A stretch of DNA of 64,000 nt. Source: JAFGCL01 sp964423835 (GTDB lineage Bacteria > Chloroflexota > Dehalococcoidia > UBA2247 > RBG-13-53-26). How positions within the stretch are numbered: position 1 is the first letter of the stretch; each line of letters begins with the position of its first letter. The DNA lies in NCBI GenBank assembly GCA_964423835.1, contig CAYRGJ010000009.1, positions 41,490 through 105,489 of the forward strand. Reading direction: 5' to 3'. The position numbers were made by a program, and so were the translations under genes. The notes under the pieces were generated by a model. That model was not told the DNA's origin. It searched no databases and saw only the letters and a list, made by a program, of their open reading frames with translations. Positions 34,035 to 41,656 of this stretch are shown in pieces.

Positions 34035-35423
34035 ATGAAGCGGAAATACGACGTCATCATCGTGGGGGCGGGGCCGGCCGGCATCTTCGCCGCGCTGGAG
34101 CTGTCCCAGGAGGCCAACCTCAAGGTCCTCCTTCTGGAGAAGGGAAAGGACCTGGACAGGCGCCGCTGCCCGGCGTCCGACCGCGCCTCCAACTGCGTGT
34201 CCTGCTCGCCCTGCAACATGGTGAGCGGCCTGGGCGGAGCCGGCGCCTACAGCGACGGCAAGATGACCCTTTCGCCGGACGTCGGCGGGCGGCTGAAGGA
34301 GTTCCTGGGAGAGGCGGCCACCTGCGACCTTATCCGCTACGTGGACAGCGTCTACCTCCGCTTCGGGGCCACGGACACGCTGTACGGCGTTGGCGATAAG
34401 GTGGAGGAGCTGGCGCGCCGGGCCAGCCTGGTGAAGCTGAATTTGATCTCGATGCCGCTGCGCCACTTGGGCACCGAGCACTGCCGCGCTATCCTGAGGG
34501 CCATGGAGAACCACCTCTCGGCAACGGTGGACATCCAGGTGGAGAAGGCGGCCACCACCATCCTGGCGGACAAGAGCGGCGTCCAGGGCGTGGAGACCGC
34601 CGACGGCGAGCGCATCGAGTGCCACTACCTGATCCTGGCCCCGGGCCGGGAGGGCGCGGACTGGCTGATCGACGAGGCCAGCCGCCTGAAGCTGACCCTG
34701 AGCAACAACCCGGTAGACGTCGGGGTGCGCGTCGAGGTGCCCAGCGCGGTCCTGGCAGAGCTGACCGACGTGCTCTACGAGCCGAAGCTGGAGTACTTCA
34801 CGCCGACCTTCGATGACCGCGTGCGGACCTTCTGCATCTGCCCCGGCGGGCAGGTCACCCTGGAGTCCACCGGCGCCACCGACCCGGTGATCACGGTGAA
34901 CGGCCACAGCTATGCCCACCGCAAGACCGGGAACACCAACTTCGCCCTGCTGGTGAGCACCTCCTTCACGGAGCCCTTCCGGGAGCCGATCGCCTATGGC
35001 CGCTACGTGGCCCGCCTGGCCAACATCCTGGGCGGGGGCGTCATCGTGCAGCGGCTGGGGGACCTCCTGGGCGGCCGCCGGTCAACGCCGCAGCGCATGC
35101 AGCGCAGCATCGTGCAGCCCACCCTGAAGAGCGCCACCCCCGGAGACCTCAGCTTCGTCCTGCCCTACCGGCATCTGCAGGACATCGTGGAGATGCTGCA
35201 GGCCATGGACAAGCTATGCCCCGGCGTCGCCTCGCGGCACACCCTCCTCTACGGCGTGGAGGTCAAGTTCTACTCCTGCCAGCTGAAGCTGGGCTATCAC
35301 ATGGAGACGGAGATACCCGGGATGTACGCTATCGGCGACGGCGCCGGGGTCAGCCGCGGCCTGGTGCAGGCCTCGGCTTCCGGAGTCATCGCCGCCCGGG
35401 GCATACTGCGCGACGCGACGTAG
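34035..35423 (+). CDS. FAD-dependent dehydrogenase of the COG2509 family
   Basis: 462 residues. The dinucleotide-binding motif VIIVGAGPAGIFAALEL is at the N-terminus. It is followed by a Cys-rich segment, CPASDRASNCVSCSPCNMV, leading into GLGGAGAYSDGKMTL, a hallmark of the COG2509 flavoproteins. The C-terminal YAIGDGAGVSRGLVQA is the second FAD contact. The four closely spaced cysteines may bind metal or form disulfides; the function of the family is poorly known. ATG 34035 fits the Rossmann start and the promoter. Confidence 0.88.
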   Translation: MKRKYDVIIVGAGPAGIFAALELSQEANLKVLLLEKGKDLDRRRCPASDRASNCVSCSPCNMVSGLGGAGAYSDGKMTLSPDVGGRLKEFLGEAATCDLIRYVDSVYLRFGATDTLYGVGDKVEELARRASLVKLNLISMPLRHLGTEHCRAILRAMENHLSATVDIQVEKAATTILADKSGVQGVETADGERIECHYLILAPGREGADWLIDEASRLKLTLSNNPVDVGVRVEVPSAVLAELTDVLYEPKLEYFTPTFDDRVRTFCICPGGQVTLESTGATDPVITVNGHSYAHRKTGNTNFALLVSTSFTEPFREPIAYGRYVARLANILGGGVIVQRLGDLLGGRRSTPQRMQRSIVQPTLKSATPGDLSFVLPYRHLQDIVEMLQAMDKLCPGVASRHTLLYGVEVKFYSCQLKLGYHMETEIPGMYAIGDGAGVSRGLVQASASGVIAARGILRDAT

Positions 35424-35447
35424 GCCGGGACCCGTTCCTCCTCTCAG

Positions 35448-35512
35448 CCTCGTCGGCCTGGGCTTCGGTCGACGCGTCAACCTCGTCGGCCTGGGCTTCG
35501 GTTGACGCGCAA
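35448..35512 (+). repeat. Two tandem copies of a 32-33 bp repeat upstream of rpsU
   Basis: Copies at 35448-35480 and 35481-35512 begin CCTCGTCGGCCTGGGCTTCG and differ by one substitution and one indel. The C-to-T change in copy two turns TCGACG into TTGACG, which serves as the -35 of the rpsU promoter. Confidence 0.85.
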
Positions 35513-35531
35513 GTTCCCGAGAAGATACAAT
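35502..35531 (+). promoter_or_regulatory. Promoter of rpsU-yqeY
   Basis: TTGACG (35502-35507), an 18-base spacer and TACAAT (35526-35531). The leader is about 50 bases and ends in a strong G-rich ribosome-binding site (GGGAGGGGG) before the GTG. Confidence 0.75.
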
Positions 35532-35588
35532 ACATAACGTGTGTCCGTTTCACAGAAACAAAACCCGACCGGGAGGGGGGGATGATTT

Positions 35589-35795
35589 GTGGCTGATGTA
35601 AACCTTGGCGAGAACGAGAGCTTCGACAGCATGCTCCGCCGGTTCAACCGGAAGGTGCAGCAAGAGGGAGTGCTCGCCGAAATCAGGCGTCGTGGTTCGT
35701 ACGAGAAGCCGAGCGTGAAGCGCAAGAAGAAGGAAGCCACCAAGCGGCGCAAGAGCGGCAGGGGCCCGAGAGGCTCCAGCTCGTCAAGAGACTAG
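35589..35795 (+). CDS. rpsU: 30S ribosomal protein S21
   Basis: 68 residues, of normal length, with the S21 core ESFDSMLRRFNRKVQQEGVLAEIRRR and a very basic C-terminal tail (KRKKKEATKRRKSGRG). S21 joins the small subunit late and helps initiation. The start is GTG after GGGAGGGGG. It is followed one base later by yqeY, a pairing common in many bacterial phyla. Confidence 0.95.
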   Translation: MADVNLGENESFDSMLRRFNRKVQQEGVLAEIRRRGSYEKPSVKRKKKEATKRRKSGRGPRGSSSSRD

Positions 35796-35796
35796 G

Positions 35797-36243
35797 ATGG
35801 CTCTGACAGACAGGTTGAGAGAGGACCTCAACCAGGCCCTTCGAAAAGGCGACAAGACCCGACTCTCGGTAATTCGTCTGCTGATCTCCAACATAAACAA
35901 CGCCCAGATTGCGAAGGGCGGCCCGATGGACGACGGTGATGTCCTGGCCGTCATGAACAAGCAGGCCAAGCAGCACCGGGAGAGCATCGACGCCTTCCGC
36001 AAAGGCAATCGCGCCGACCTCCTGGCCAAAGAAGAGGCGGAGCTGGCCGTGGTCCTGGAGTACCTTCCCGAGCAGATGCCGCGGGACGAGATCGCGGCCG
36101 TCGCCCGCAGGGTGATCGAGGAAGTGGGCGCCCGTGGTCCCGGCGACAAGGGCAAGGTCATGTCCCGGCTCATGCCGCAGCTGAAGGGCAAGGCCCCGGG
36201 CGCTGAGATCAATGCAGTGGTGACGGAGTTGCTGGGTGGCTAG
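35797..36243 (+). CDS. yqeY: GatB/YqeY-domain protein
   Basis: 148 residues, a full-length YqeY protein: MALTDRLREDLNQALRKGDKTRLSVIRLLISNINNA at the start and the GatB-like tail domain at the end (RRVIEEVGARGPGDKGKVMSRLMPQLKGKAPGAE). The tail domain resembles the tRNA-binding end of GatB, whose gene lies elsewhere in this window. The role of YqeY itself is not established. It is co-transcribed with rpsU. Confidence 0.93.
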   Translation: MALTDRLREDLNQALRKGDKTRLSVIRLLISNINNAQIAKGGPMDDGDVLAVMNKQAKQHRESIDAFRKGNRADLLAKEEAELAVVLEYLPEQMPRDEIAAVARRVIEEVGARGPGDKGKVMSRLMPQLKGKAPGAEINAVVTELLGG

Positions 36244-36343
36244 CTGGCTCATCGACGCCGTCCGGTCCCTCTACCAGCGCCTCAAGAAGTCCGAGTACGA
36301 GAGGACGCGCTCGCCGCAGTCCACACCTTCCGTACAGCAGTGA
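36236..36343 (+). CDS. Possible 35-residue small protein overlapping the end of yqeY
   Basis: A GTG-started frame overlapping the last 8 bases of yqeY. It reads VASWLIDAVRSLYQRLKK and continues into a polar Ser/Gln tail. The first 25 residues could form one amphipathic helix. No ribosome-binding site beyond the coupled context is seen, and I recognise no family. It may be a chance frame. Confidence 0.2.
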   Translation: MASWLIDAVRSLYQRLKKSEYERTRSPQSTPSVQQ

Positions 36344-36344
36344 A

Positions 36345-36443
36345 TTGAAGTTCGGCGTCATCGTCTTTCCCGGCACCTGGAATGCGGTGGACCGGCAAAG
36401 GCGGGTCCCGAACAGGGCTGCGGGGTCGCAAGTCGATCGATAG
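36345..36443 (+). pseudogene. Relic of the purQ N-terminus
   Basis: A TTG-started frame reads LKFGVIVFPGTWN and then diverges before stopping after 32 residues. The first twelve residues match the start of PurQ, the glutaminase subunit of FGAM synthase (typically MKFxVIVFPGSN/TW...). Everything after the first strand-turn, including the catalytic Cys and His, is missing. It is probably the remnant of a deleted or rearranged purQ. It lies in the 220-base gap between yqeY and efp, which otherwise shows only the efp ribosome-binding site (AAGGAG). Confidence 0.5.
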
Positions 36444-36463
36444 AGGTGAAGGAGTAGGCCGGC

Positions 36464-37033
36464 ATGTCGATTGAAATCTCGGAGGTCTCCCGAAACACCA
36501 AGCTCCTGATTGACGGGGTCCCGTATGCCGTGGAGGACGTCAACTTCGTGAAGCCCGGAAAGGGGCGCGCCATCTACCGCGTAAAGATGCGGAACATGCT
36601 CGACGGCACCGGCAAGGAGATCACCTACCACTCGGGGGACCGGGTGGAGGAGGTCCGCATCACCGCCCACGACATGCAGTACCTCTACGAGGAGGGCAGG
36701 CACTTCGTCTTCATGGACACGGAGAGCTACGAGCAGCACCACGTGGACAAGAAGGTGCTCGGCGGCAAGGCCCAGTTCCTCAAGGATGGCATGGTGGTGT
36801 CCGCCGTCATGATGGGCGCCCGGGTCATCGGCATTGACCTGCCCAAGTTCGTGGAGCTCAAGGTCGTGGAGAGCGGCGTCACTACCAGGACGGACACCGT
36901 CACCGCGCAGATGAAGGCGGTCAAGCTGGAGACCGGCGCCACGGTCAACGTGCCCACCTTCGTCAAGGAGGGCGACACCCTCAAGATCGACACCCGCAGC
37001 GGCACCTACGTGGAGCGTGTGACCAGGAAATAG
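36464..37033 (+). CDS. efp: Elongation factor P
   Basis: 189 residues, of normal length. EF-P binds ribosomes stalled on polyproline. Domain I has the loop VKPGKGRAI with Lys33, aligned to E. coli Lys34, the site of beta-lysylation. Domain III ends in KEGDTLKIDTRSGTYVERV, the standard signature. EpmA follows only 2 bases later, so this EF-P is very likely of the (beta-)lysylated type, not the rhamnosylated Arg or hydroxylated type. Confidence 0.97.
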   Translation: MSIEISEVSRNTKLLIDGVPYAVEDVNFVKPGKGRAIYRVKMRNMLDGTGKEITYHSGDRVEEVRITAHDMQYLYEEGRHFVFMDTESYEQHHVDKKVLGGKAQFLKDGMVVSAVMMGARVIGIDLPKFVELKVVESGVTTRTDTVTAQMKAVKLETGATVNVPTFVKEGDTLKIDTRSGTYVERVTRK

Positions 37034-37035
37034 CC

Positions 37036-37956
37036 ATGGTCCCGGCAGAAGACGCTCGGCTCCGGCGGATCAGGGCCAACCTGGAGCGCCGGGCCCGGGC
37101 CCTGGACAGCGTCCGCTCCTTCTTCCGGCAGGAAGGGTTCCTCGAGGTGGAGACCCCCATCCTGCTGCCCTGCGTGGCCCCGGAGCAGTTCATCGATCCC
37201 TTCGCCATGGACGGCTGGTTCCTCTCGACGTCGCCGGAGATGCACATGAAGCGGCTGCTGGCCGCCGGCTACGGGAACCTTTTCCAGATAACGCACTGCT
37301 TCCGCAGGGGCGAGCGCGGGCGCCTTCACAACCCGGAGTTCACCATGATCGAGTGGTACCGCGCCGGCGCGGGCTACATGGAGATCATCGAGGATACGGA
37401 GAGGCTGGTGGTGGCCGTGGCCGGCGACCTGGGCCTCGGCGGCGCCATCCCCTACCAGGGGCGCCGGATCGACCTCGCCCGGCCCTGGCCCAGGGTCTCC
37501 GTGAGAGAGGCCTTCCTCCGGTCAGCGGGATGGGACCCGGTGTCGCGGCTGGACCCCGAGCGCTTCGACCTGGATCTGGTGGACCGGGTCATGCCGGCCT
37601 TCGACCCGGGCCGGCCCACCGTGCTGATGGACTACCCGGCGGCCAATGCCTCCATGGCCCGGCTCAAGCCGGGGGACAGGGCGGTGGCGGAGCGGGCCGA
37701 GGTGTTCATCGGCGGGCTGGAGCTGGCCAACGCCTACAGCGAGCTGACCGATGCCGGGGAGCTGGAGCAGCGCTTCCGGGAGGCGCTCGAGGAGCGCGGC
37801 GAGGGGGCCCGGCCCCTGCCCGAGAGCTTCCTCCAGGCCGTGGCCCGGCTGCCGGCCTGCGGCGGCATCGCGCTGGGCGTGGACCGCCTGGTGATGCTGC
37901 TCTGCGATGCGGCGTCCATCGATGAGGTAGTGGCCTTCCCCCGGGAGATGGCATAA
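37036..37956 (+). CDS. epmA: EF-P lysine ligase (EpmA/PoxA/GenX-like)
   Basis: 306 residues, a paralogue of class II lysyl-tRNA synthetase without the anticodon-binding domain. Visible are motif 2 (FQITHCFRRGERGRLHNPEFTMIEWYR) and motif 3 (ACGGIALGVDRLVMLL), plus FLSTSPEMHMKRLLAAG. EpmA activates lysine or beta-lysine and attaches it to EF-P. The immediate efp-epmA linkage supports this. EpmB, the aminomutase partner, is not next to it; the KamA-like fragment at 1-203 is a candidate, while the EpmC hydroxylase is not seen. Confidence 0.93.
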   Translation: MVPAEDARLRRIRANLERRARALDSVRSFFRQEGFLEVETPILLPCVAPEQFIDPFAMDGWFLSTSPEMHMKRLLAAGYGNLFQITHCFRRGERGRLHNPEFTMIEWYRAGAGYMEIIEDTERLVVAVAGDLGLGGAIPYQGRRIDLARPWPRVSVREAFLRSAGWDPVSRLDPERFDLDLVDRVMPAFDPGRPTVLMDYPAANASMARLKPGDRAVAERAEVFIGGLELANAYSELTDAGELEQRFREALEERGEGARPLPESFLQAVARLPACGGIALGVDRLVMLLCDAASIDEVVAFPREMA

Positions 37957-38029
37957 GGGGCAGGTTGCCTCCCGCCCCACGGGCGGCCCTGCTACACCCG
38001 GCCGGCCGGGACCGCCGTCGTGCCCAGCC

Positions 38030-38407
38030 CTACGCCGGGTCGCCGTTCCAGATGTCCAGCACCAGCTTCCATGTCCCGTCCGGCCCTTGCCGCATGACGA
38101 TCACGTACTTCCCCCTGGTGACCTTCTCCTGCGGGGTCCCGGGCTGCATGGCGATGGTGATCACACCCCTCTCGCAAGCCAGCCCGCCCTCCACCAGCAA
38201 CTCTTCGGCCTCCAGGTTGGCGCCCGCCCCCATGTCCATGGCGAACTGCCAGAAGTCCCGGATGGCCGCCTTGCCGGTGACCATGGGCAGGTTCGGGGGC
38301 AGGACTTTCGCGTCGTCGGCATAAAGCTCGGCGGCGGCCGCCGCGTCCCGGCGGCGGTACGCCTCCACGAACTTGACCGTAACGGACCTGACGGCGCTGT
38401 CATCCAT
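38030..38407 (-). CDS. SnoaL/DUF4440-type NTF2-fold protein
   Basis: 125 residues with the cone-shaped NTF2-like pattern: an N-terminal helix (VRSVTVKFVEAYRRRDAAAAAELYADDA), KVLPPNLPMVTGKAAIRDFW, and the closing strand pattern YVIVMRQGPDGTWKLVLDIWN. Such proteins may be small enzymes or ligand binders; no catalytic assignment is possible. The ATG at 38407 follows AAAGGAGG. It is convergent with epmA. Confidence 0.85.
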   Translation of the reverse strand: MDDSAVRSVTVKFVEAYRRRDAAAAAELYADDAKVLPPNLPMVTGKAAIRDFWQFAMDMGAGANLEAEELLVEGGLACERGVITIAMQPGTPQEKVTRGKYVIVMRQGPDGTWKLVLDIWNGDPA

Positions 38408-38654
38408 GAGAGAACCTCCTTTGCCCCGCTGACGGCGCGGCACCTCATTCTACCACCGGGCAAACATGCCGATGCTTGTACAATTGTCCTGATGACCGGC
38501 GACAACCCTGACCTCCGCATCCAGGCCCGGGTTTGACAGCCCTTTCGGCAGCACCATAAGATTCAGGCGGCGGCCACAGCGCGATGCCCGGGAATGCCGG
38601 CGGGCACGAAGCGTGGGTACCAGCATCCCGGGGCCGTCGAAGAAGTGGGGCTCG

Positions 38655-39680
38655 ATGCGCCTGAAGCTGCTATGCCTGTGCCTGCTCTACATCTGCGCCG
38701 TCTCTGCCGTCTGTGCCTCCTGCGGCTCAGCCGATGTATTCACCACCCGGTACACGGAGAACGACCGGATCGACGCCCAGCTGAGACAGCAGATGCATGG
38801 ACTAAACCACGACGCCATTGACTGCATCCAGGCCGACGATCCGGCATCCCTCCTCCAGCTGATGGGCGAAGAGGCCGGCCAGCACAGTGACTCCAGGCAG
38901 CAGGCTGAGCAGATGGTTCATCAGGTCTCCGGCCCCATCAGGGACCTCAGCTTCCGCCACGAAGCGGACTATTACTGGGAGAGATCGGACTCGAGCGATG
39001 CGCCCTGCCTGATACTGGCATCGTCCCAGAACCCCTTCCGCGTCGAGATCGAGGGCGTCAGCGACCGGATGTTCATCTCCCTTCTCAGGAGTGAGGACGC
39101 TCTCTATCGGTACCTGGTGGGAACGGCCTGGGCCGAGGCCGATGGCCAGTGGCGGCTCTATCGCGTTTCGGTCGACACCGTGGAGATCGCCGGAAAGGAA
39201 GCCCCGGACTGGCACGAGGAGGCGAAGGCCCTCTACGATCAAGGGTACCTGGCGCCGGCCTTGTTCAGGCAGCGGATGGCCGTCGCGTGCACCAGTCCGG
39301 CGGCGTTCTACCACCGCGAGCAAGAGCAGGAGATCCGGGATTTCCTGGACCAGCTCTACTCTGAATTCCAGGAGAGCTACGCCTTTCCCATGGAGGTCAC
39401 CGAGATCGACTCCCGGCCGGCCATCTACTACGTGGAGCCCCTATTCGTGCAGTCGGAGATGCTGCCAAAGGTGAAATACCTGACGGCGCATCCGCTGCAG
39501 GATACTGCGGCCGTGGAAGCCGAGGCCCATGCCATGGCCCCGGTTGTCCGCCAGCTGTTTCCCGGTATCACGGCGGGAGCCGGCTACATCGTATGCACGG
39601 CCTTTGCCGAACCGCCCACGGATCCCTCCAGGACCTACCCCTGCTACACCACTGTGGTCGAAATTACCGACGATGCTTAG
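38655..39680 (+). CDS. Predicted lipoprotein of unknown function
   Basis: 341 residues. The N-terminus MRLKLLCLCLLYICAVSAVC is a basic residue plus hydrophobic signal, with candidate lipidation cysteines at positions 20 and 23 (AVC-ASCGS); the second fits better. The rest is soluble, with no recognised motif. It contains two acidic, helix-rich halves and a central HEEAKALYDQGYLAP segment. It is flanked by 247 bases upstream and 174 downstream with no other gene; the upstream gap shows no strong promoter. It is probably a lineage-specific envelope protein. Confidence 0.6.
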   Translation: MRLKLLCLCLLYICAVSAVCASCGSADVFTTRYTENDRIDAQLRQQMHGLNHDAIDCIQADDPASLLQLMGEEAGQHSDSRQQAEQMVHQVSGPIRDLSFRHEADYYWERSDSSDAPCLILASSQNPFRVEIEGVSDRMFISLLRSEDALYRYLVGTAWAEADGQWRLYRVSVDTVEIAGKEAPDWHEEAKALYDQGYLAPALFRQRMAVACTSPAAFYHREQEQEIRDFLDQLYSEFQESYAFPMEVTEIDSRPAIYYVEPLFVQSEMLPKVKYLTAHPLQDTAAVEAEAHAMAPVVRQLFPGITAGAGYIVCTAFAEPPTDPSRTYPCYTTVVEITDDA

Positions 39681-39854
39681 CCCGATCCCCTTTCAGTCAT
39701 CTCGCGCCGTGCCGCTCTGAGACGCAGGTCACAGCCGGCGCCGGGGGCGCACCGCATAATCCTATTCAACGACAGGCGGATGGTGGAGCGCCGCAGCCTG
39801 GTGGCGCCCACAGGCCTACCTCGGCGCGAAGGCGCCGGGCAAGGAGGTGCCACC

Positions 39855-40400
39855 GTGGAACAGGCCAGAGAGACCGCGACCCTGGCCGGAGGCTGCTTCT
39901 GGTGCCTTGAGGCCGCCTTTGAGCGGCTGCAGGGGGTGGAGGAGGTGGTCTCCGGGTACACCGGGGGCCAGGCGCCACGACCCACCTACCAGCAGGTCTG
40001 CACCGGGGCTACCGGGCACGCCGAGGCCGTCCAGGTCACCTTCGACCCTGGCGTGATCACCTTCCGGGAGCTGCTGGAGGTCTTCTTCACCATCCACGAC
40101 CCCACCACCCTCAACTACCAGGGGGCTGACTACGGGACCCAGTACCGGTCGGCCATCTTCTATCACACCCCAGAGCAGAAGGCGGAGGCAGAGCGGTCCA
40201 TCGCCGAGCTGGGGGCATCCGGCGCCTGGCCCCGCCCCATCGTCACCGAGGTCAAACCGCTGGGGGACTTCTACCCAGCTGAGGAGTACCACCAGGGCTA
40301 CTATCGGCGCAACCCCGGGCAGGGGTACTGCCAGGTGGTGATCGCCCCCAAGGTGGCCAAGCTGCGCCGCAAGTACGCTGCCAGGCTGAAGACTGCCTAG
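39855..40400 (+). CDS. msrA: Peptide-methionine (S)-S-oxide reductase MsrA
   Basis: 181 residues. MsrA repairs oxidised methionine. The active-site motif AGGCFWCLEAAFERLQGV is at residues 12-29, with HDPTTLNYQGADYGTQYRS and YHQGYYRRNP as further signatures. The GTG at 39855 was chosen because AAGGAGG lies just upstream and the family starts here. Upstream, 39681-39854 holds nothing recognisable. Confidence 0.96.
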   Translation: MEQARETATLAGGCFWCLEAAFERLQGVEEVVSGYTGGQAPRPTYQQVCTGATGHAEAVQVTFDPGVITFRELLEVFFTIHDPTTLNYQGADYGTQYRSAIFYHTPEQKAEAERSIAELGASGAWPRPIVTEVKPLGDFYPAEEYHQGYYRRNPGQGYCQVVIAPKVAKLRRKYAARLKTA

Positions 40401-40409
40401 AGGGGGCGG

Positions 40410-41192
40410 CTAGGCAGCCGCCACGAACTCCTCTATGGCCTGGAAGTACTCCGCCATGCCCTCCATCAGGAGGGTGTTGTGGTCACCGTCGGGGATGACC
40501 AGCAGGCTTTTGGCCTGCGCGCCGGAGCTCTCGTAGAGGTCCTTGCCCTCCTCGAAGGGGATGAGGGTGTCCTTCTCGCCGTGGATGATCAGGGTGGGCA
40601 TGGTGATGGAGCGGATGCGGGTCAGGTTGGGAAAGCCGGGGTCGGTGATGCCCAGGAACTCCTGGGTGAATCCCAGCCGGGAAAAGAGCCGGACGGAGCT
40701 GCCGAACCCGCTCTCGATGATCAGGCCGCTGATCTGGTCCGGGTAGCTGGACGCCAGCTCGACGGCCGACAGGCTGCCCAGGGACCGCCCCATGACGAAG
40801 ACCTTGCCCTTGAAGCCCCCGTCGCTGAGCACGCCCAGGAAGGCGTCGAATATGGGGTGCGCGTCCTCCACCATGGTGCTGAAGTTGGGCGAGCCGGTGC
40901 TGGCGCCGTAGCCGCGGTAGTCCGCCACGAAGAGGTTGATGCCCCGGTCATTGTAGAGGGGGGCTACGTAGTCCTGGTCCGCCACCACCTCGCCGTTGCC
41001 GTGGAAGTAGAGTACGGTGGGCAGCGCCGCGTCCTTGACGTAGAAGCGGCAGGTGATGGAGACATCGTTGCCCACGGGGACGACATAGTCGCTGGCGTTC
41101 TTCGGAGGCTTGGTGTGCCACTGCCTGGGATAGAACGTGAACTGGACCAGCTCCGGTTTATCCAGCGCGGTGTAGTCATCCTGGTTCGCCAT
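40410..41192 (-). CDS. Alpha/beta hydrolase
   Basis: 260 residues with a complete hydrolase fold. The oxyanion region is LYFHGNGEVVADQ, the nucleophile elbow MGRSLGSLSA has the catalytic Ser, and the acid lies in IHGEKDTLIPFEEG. The base His is in PDGDHNTLL. The arrangement is like the FrsA/BEM46-type serine hydrolases without an N-terminal membrane anchor. The substrate is unknown. It lies downstream of ndk on the same strand, 53 bases away, and converges with msrA. Confidence 0.9.
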   Translation of the reverse strand: MANQDDYTALDKPELVQFTFYPRQWHTKPPKNASDYVVPVGNDVSITCRFYVKDAALPTVLYFHGNGEVVADQDYVAPLYNDRGINLFVADYRGYGASTGSPNFSTMVEDAHPIFDAFLGVLSDGGFKGKVFVMGRSLGSLSAVELASSYPDQISGLIIESGFGSSVRLFSRLGFTQEFLGITDPGFPNLTRIRSITMPTLIIHGEKDTLIPFEEGKDLYESSGAQAKSLLVIPDGDHNTLLMEGMAEYFQAIEEFVAAA

Positions 41193-41245
41193 ATTAACCC
41201 CCTTGGCCGGCCAGTCTCGAAGGCGCGGGAATACAGTCTACACTA

Positions 41246-41656
41246 CTACTTCAAGCCCGGGAAGAAGAGCCCGATCTCCGTCTGCGCGTTCTCGTCGGAG
41301 TCGGACCCGTGGACCAGGTTCTCGCCGATGTCCAGACCGTAGTCCCCTCGTATGGTCCCGGGCGCCGCCTTGACCGGGTCCGTCTCGCCCATCAGCTTGC
41401 GGACTGCCTCCACCACCCGGTCTCCCTCGACCACCACTGCCACTATCGGCCCCGAGGTGATGAACTCCACCAGGCCGGCGAAGAACGGCTTCCCTTCGTG
41501 GACGGCGTAGTGCCGGCGGGCCAGGGCCTCGTCCATCTGGAGCATCCTCATGGCGGCGATCTTCAGTCCCTTTCTCTCCAGCCGGGAGATCACCTCGCCT
41601 ATGAGCCCCTTCTTCACCCCGTCAGGCTTGACCAGAACCAGAGTCCTCTGCGTCAC
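41246..41656 (-). CDS. ndk: Nucleoside diphosphate kinase
   Basis: 136 residues, of usual size. It equalises NTP and NDP pools via a phosphohistidine. TLVLVKPDGVKKGLIGEV is the N-terminal signature, and the catalytic His is in GENLVHGSDSDENA (around residue 115). The start is GTG, overlapping the thiL stop (GTGA), so it is translated as part of the thiL transcript. Confidence 0.97.
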   Translation of the reverse strand: MTQRTLVLVKPDGVKKGLIGEVISRLERKGLKIAAMRMLQMDEALARRHYAVHEGKPFFAGLVEFITSGPIVAVVVEGDRVVEAVRKLMGETDPVKAAPGTIRGDYGLDIGENLVHGSDSDENAQTEIGLFFPGLK

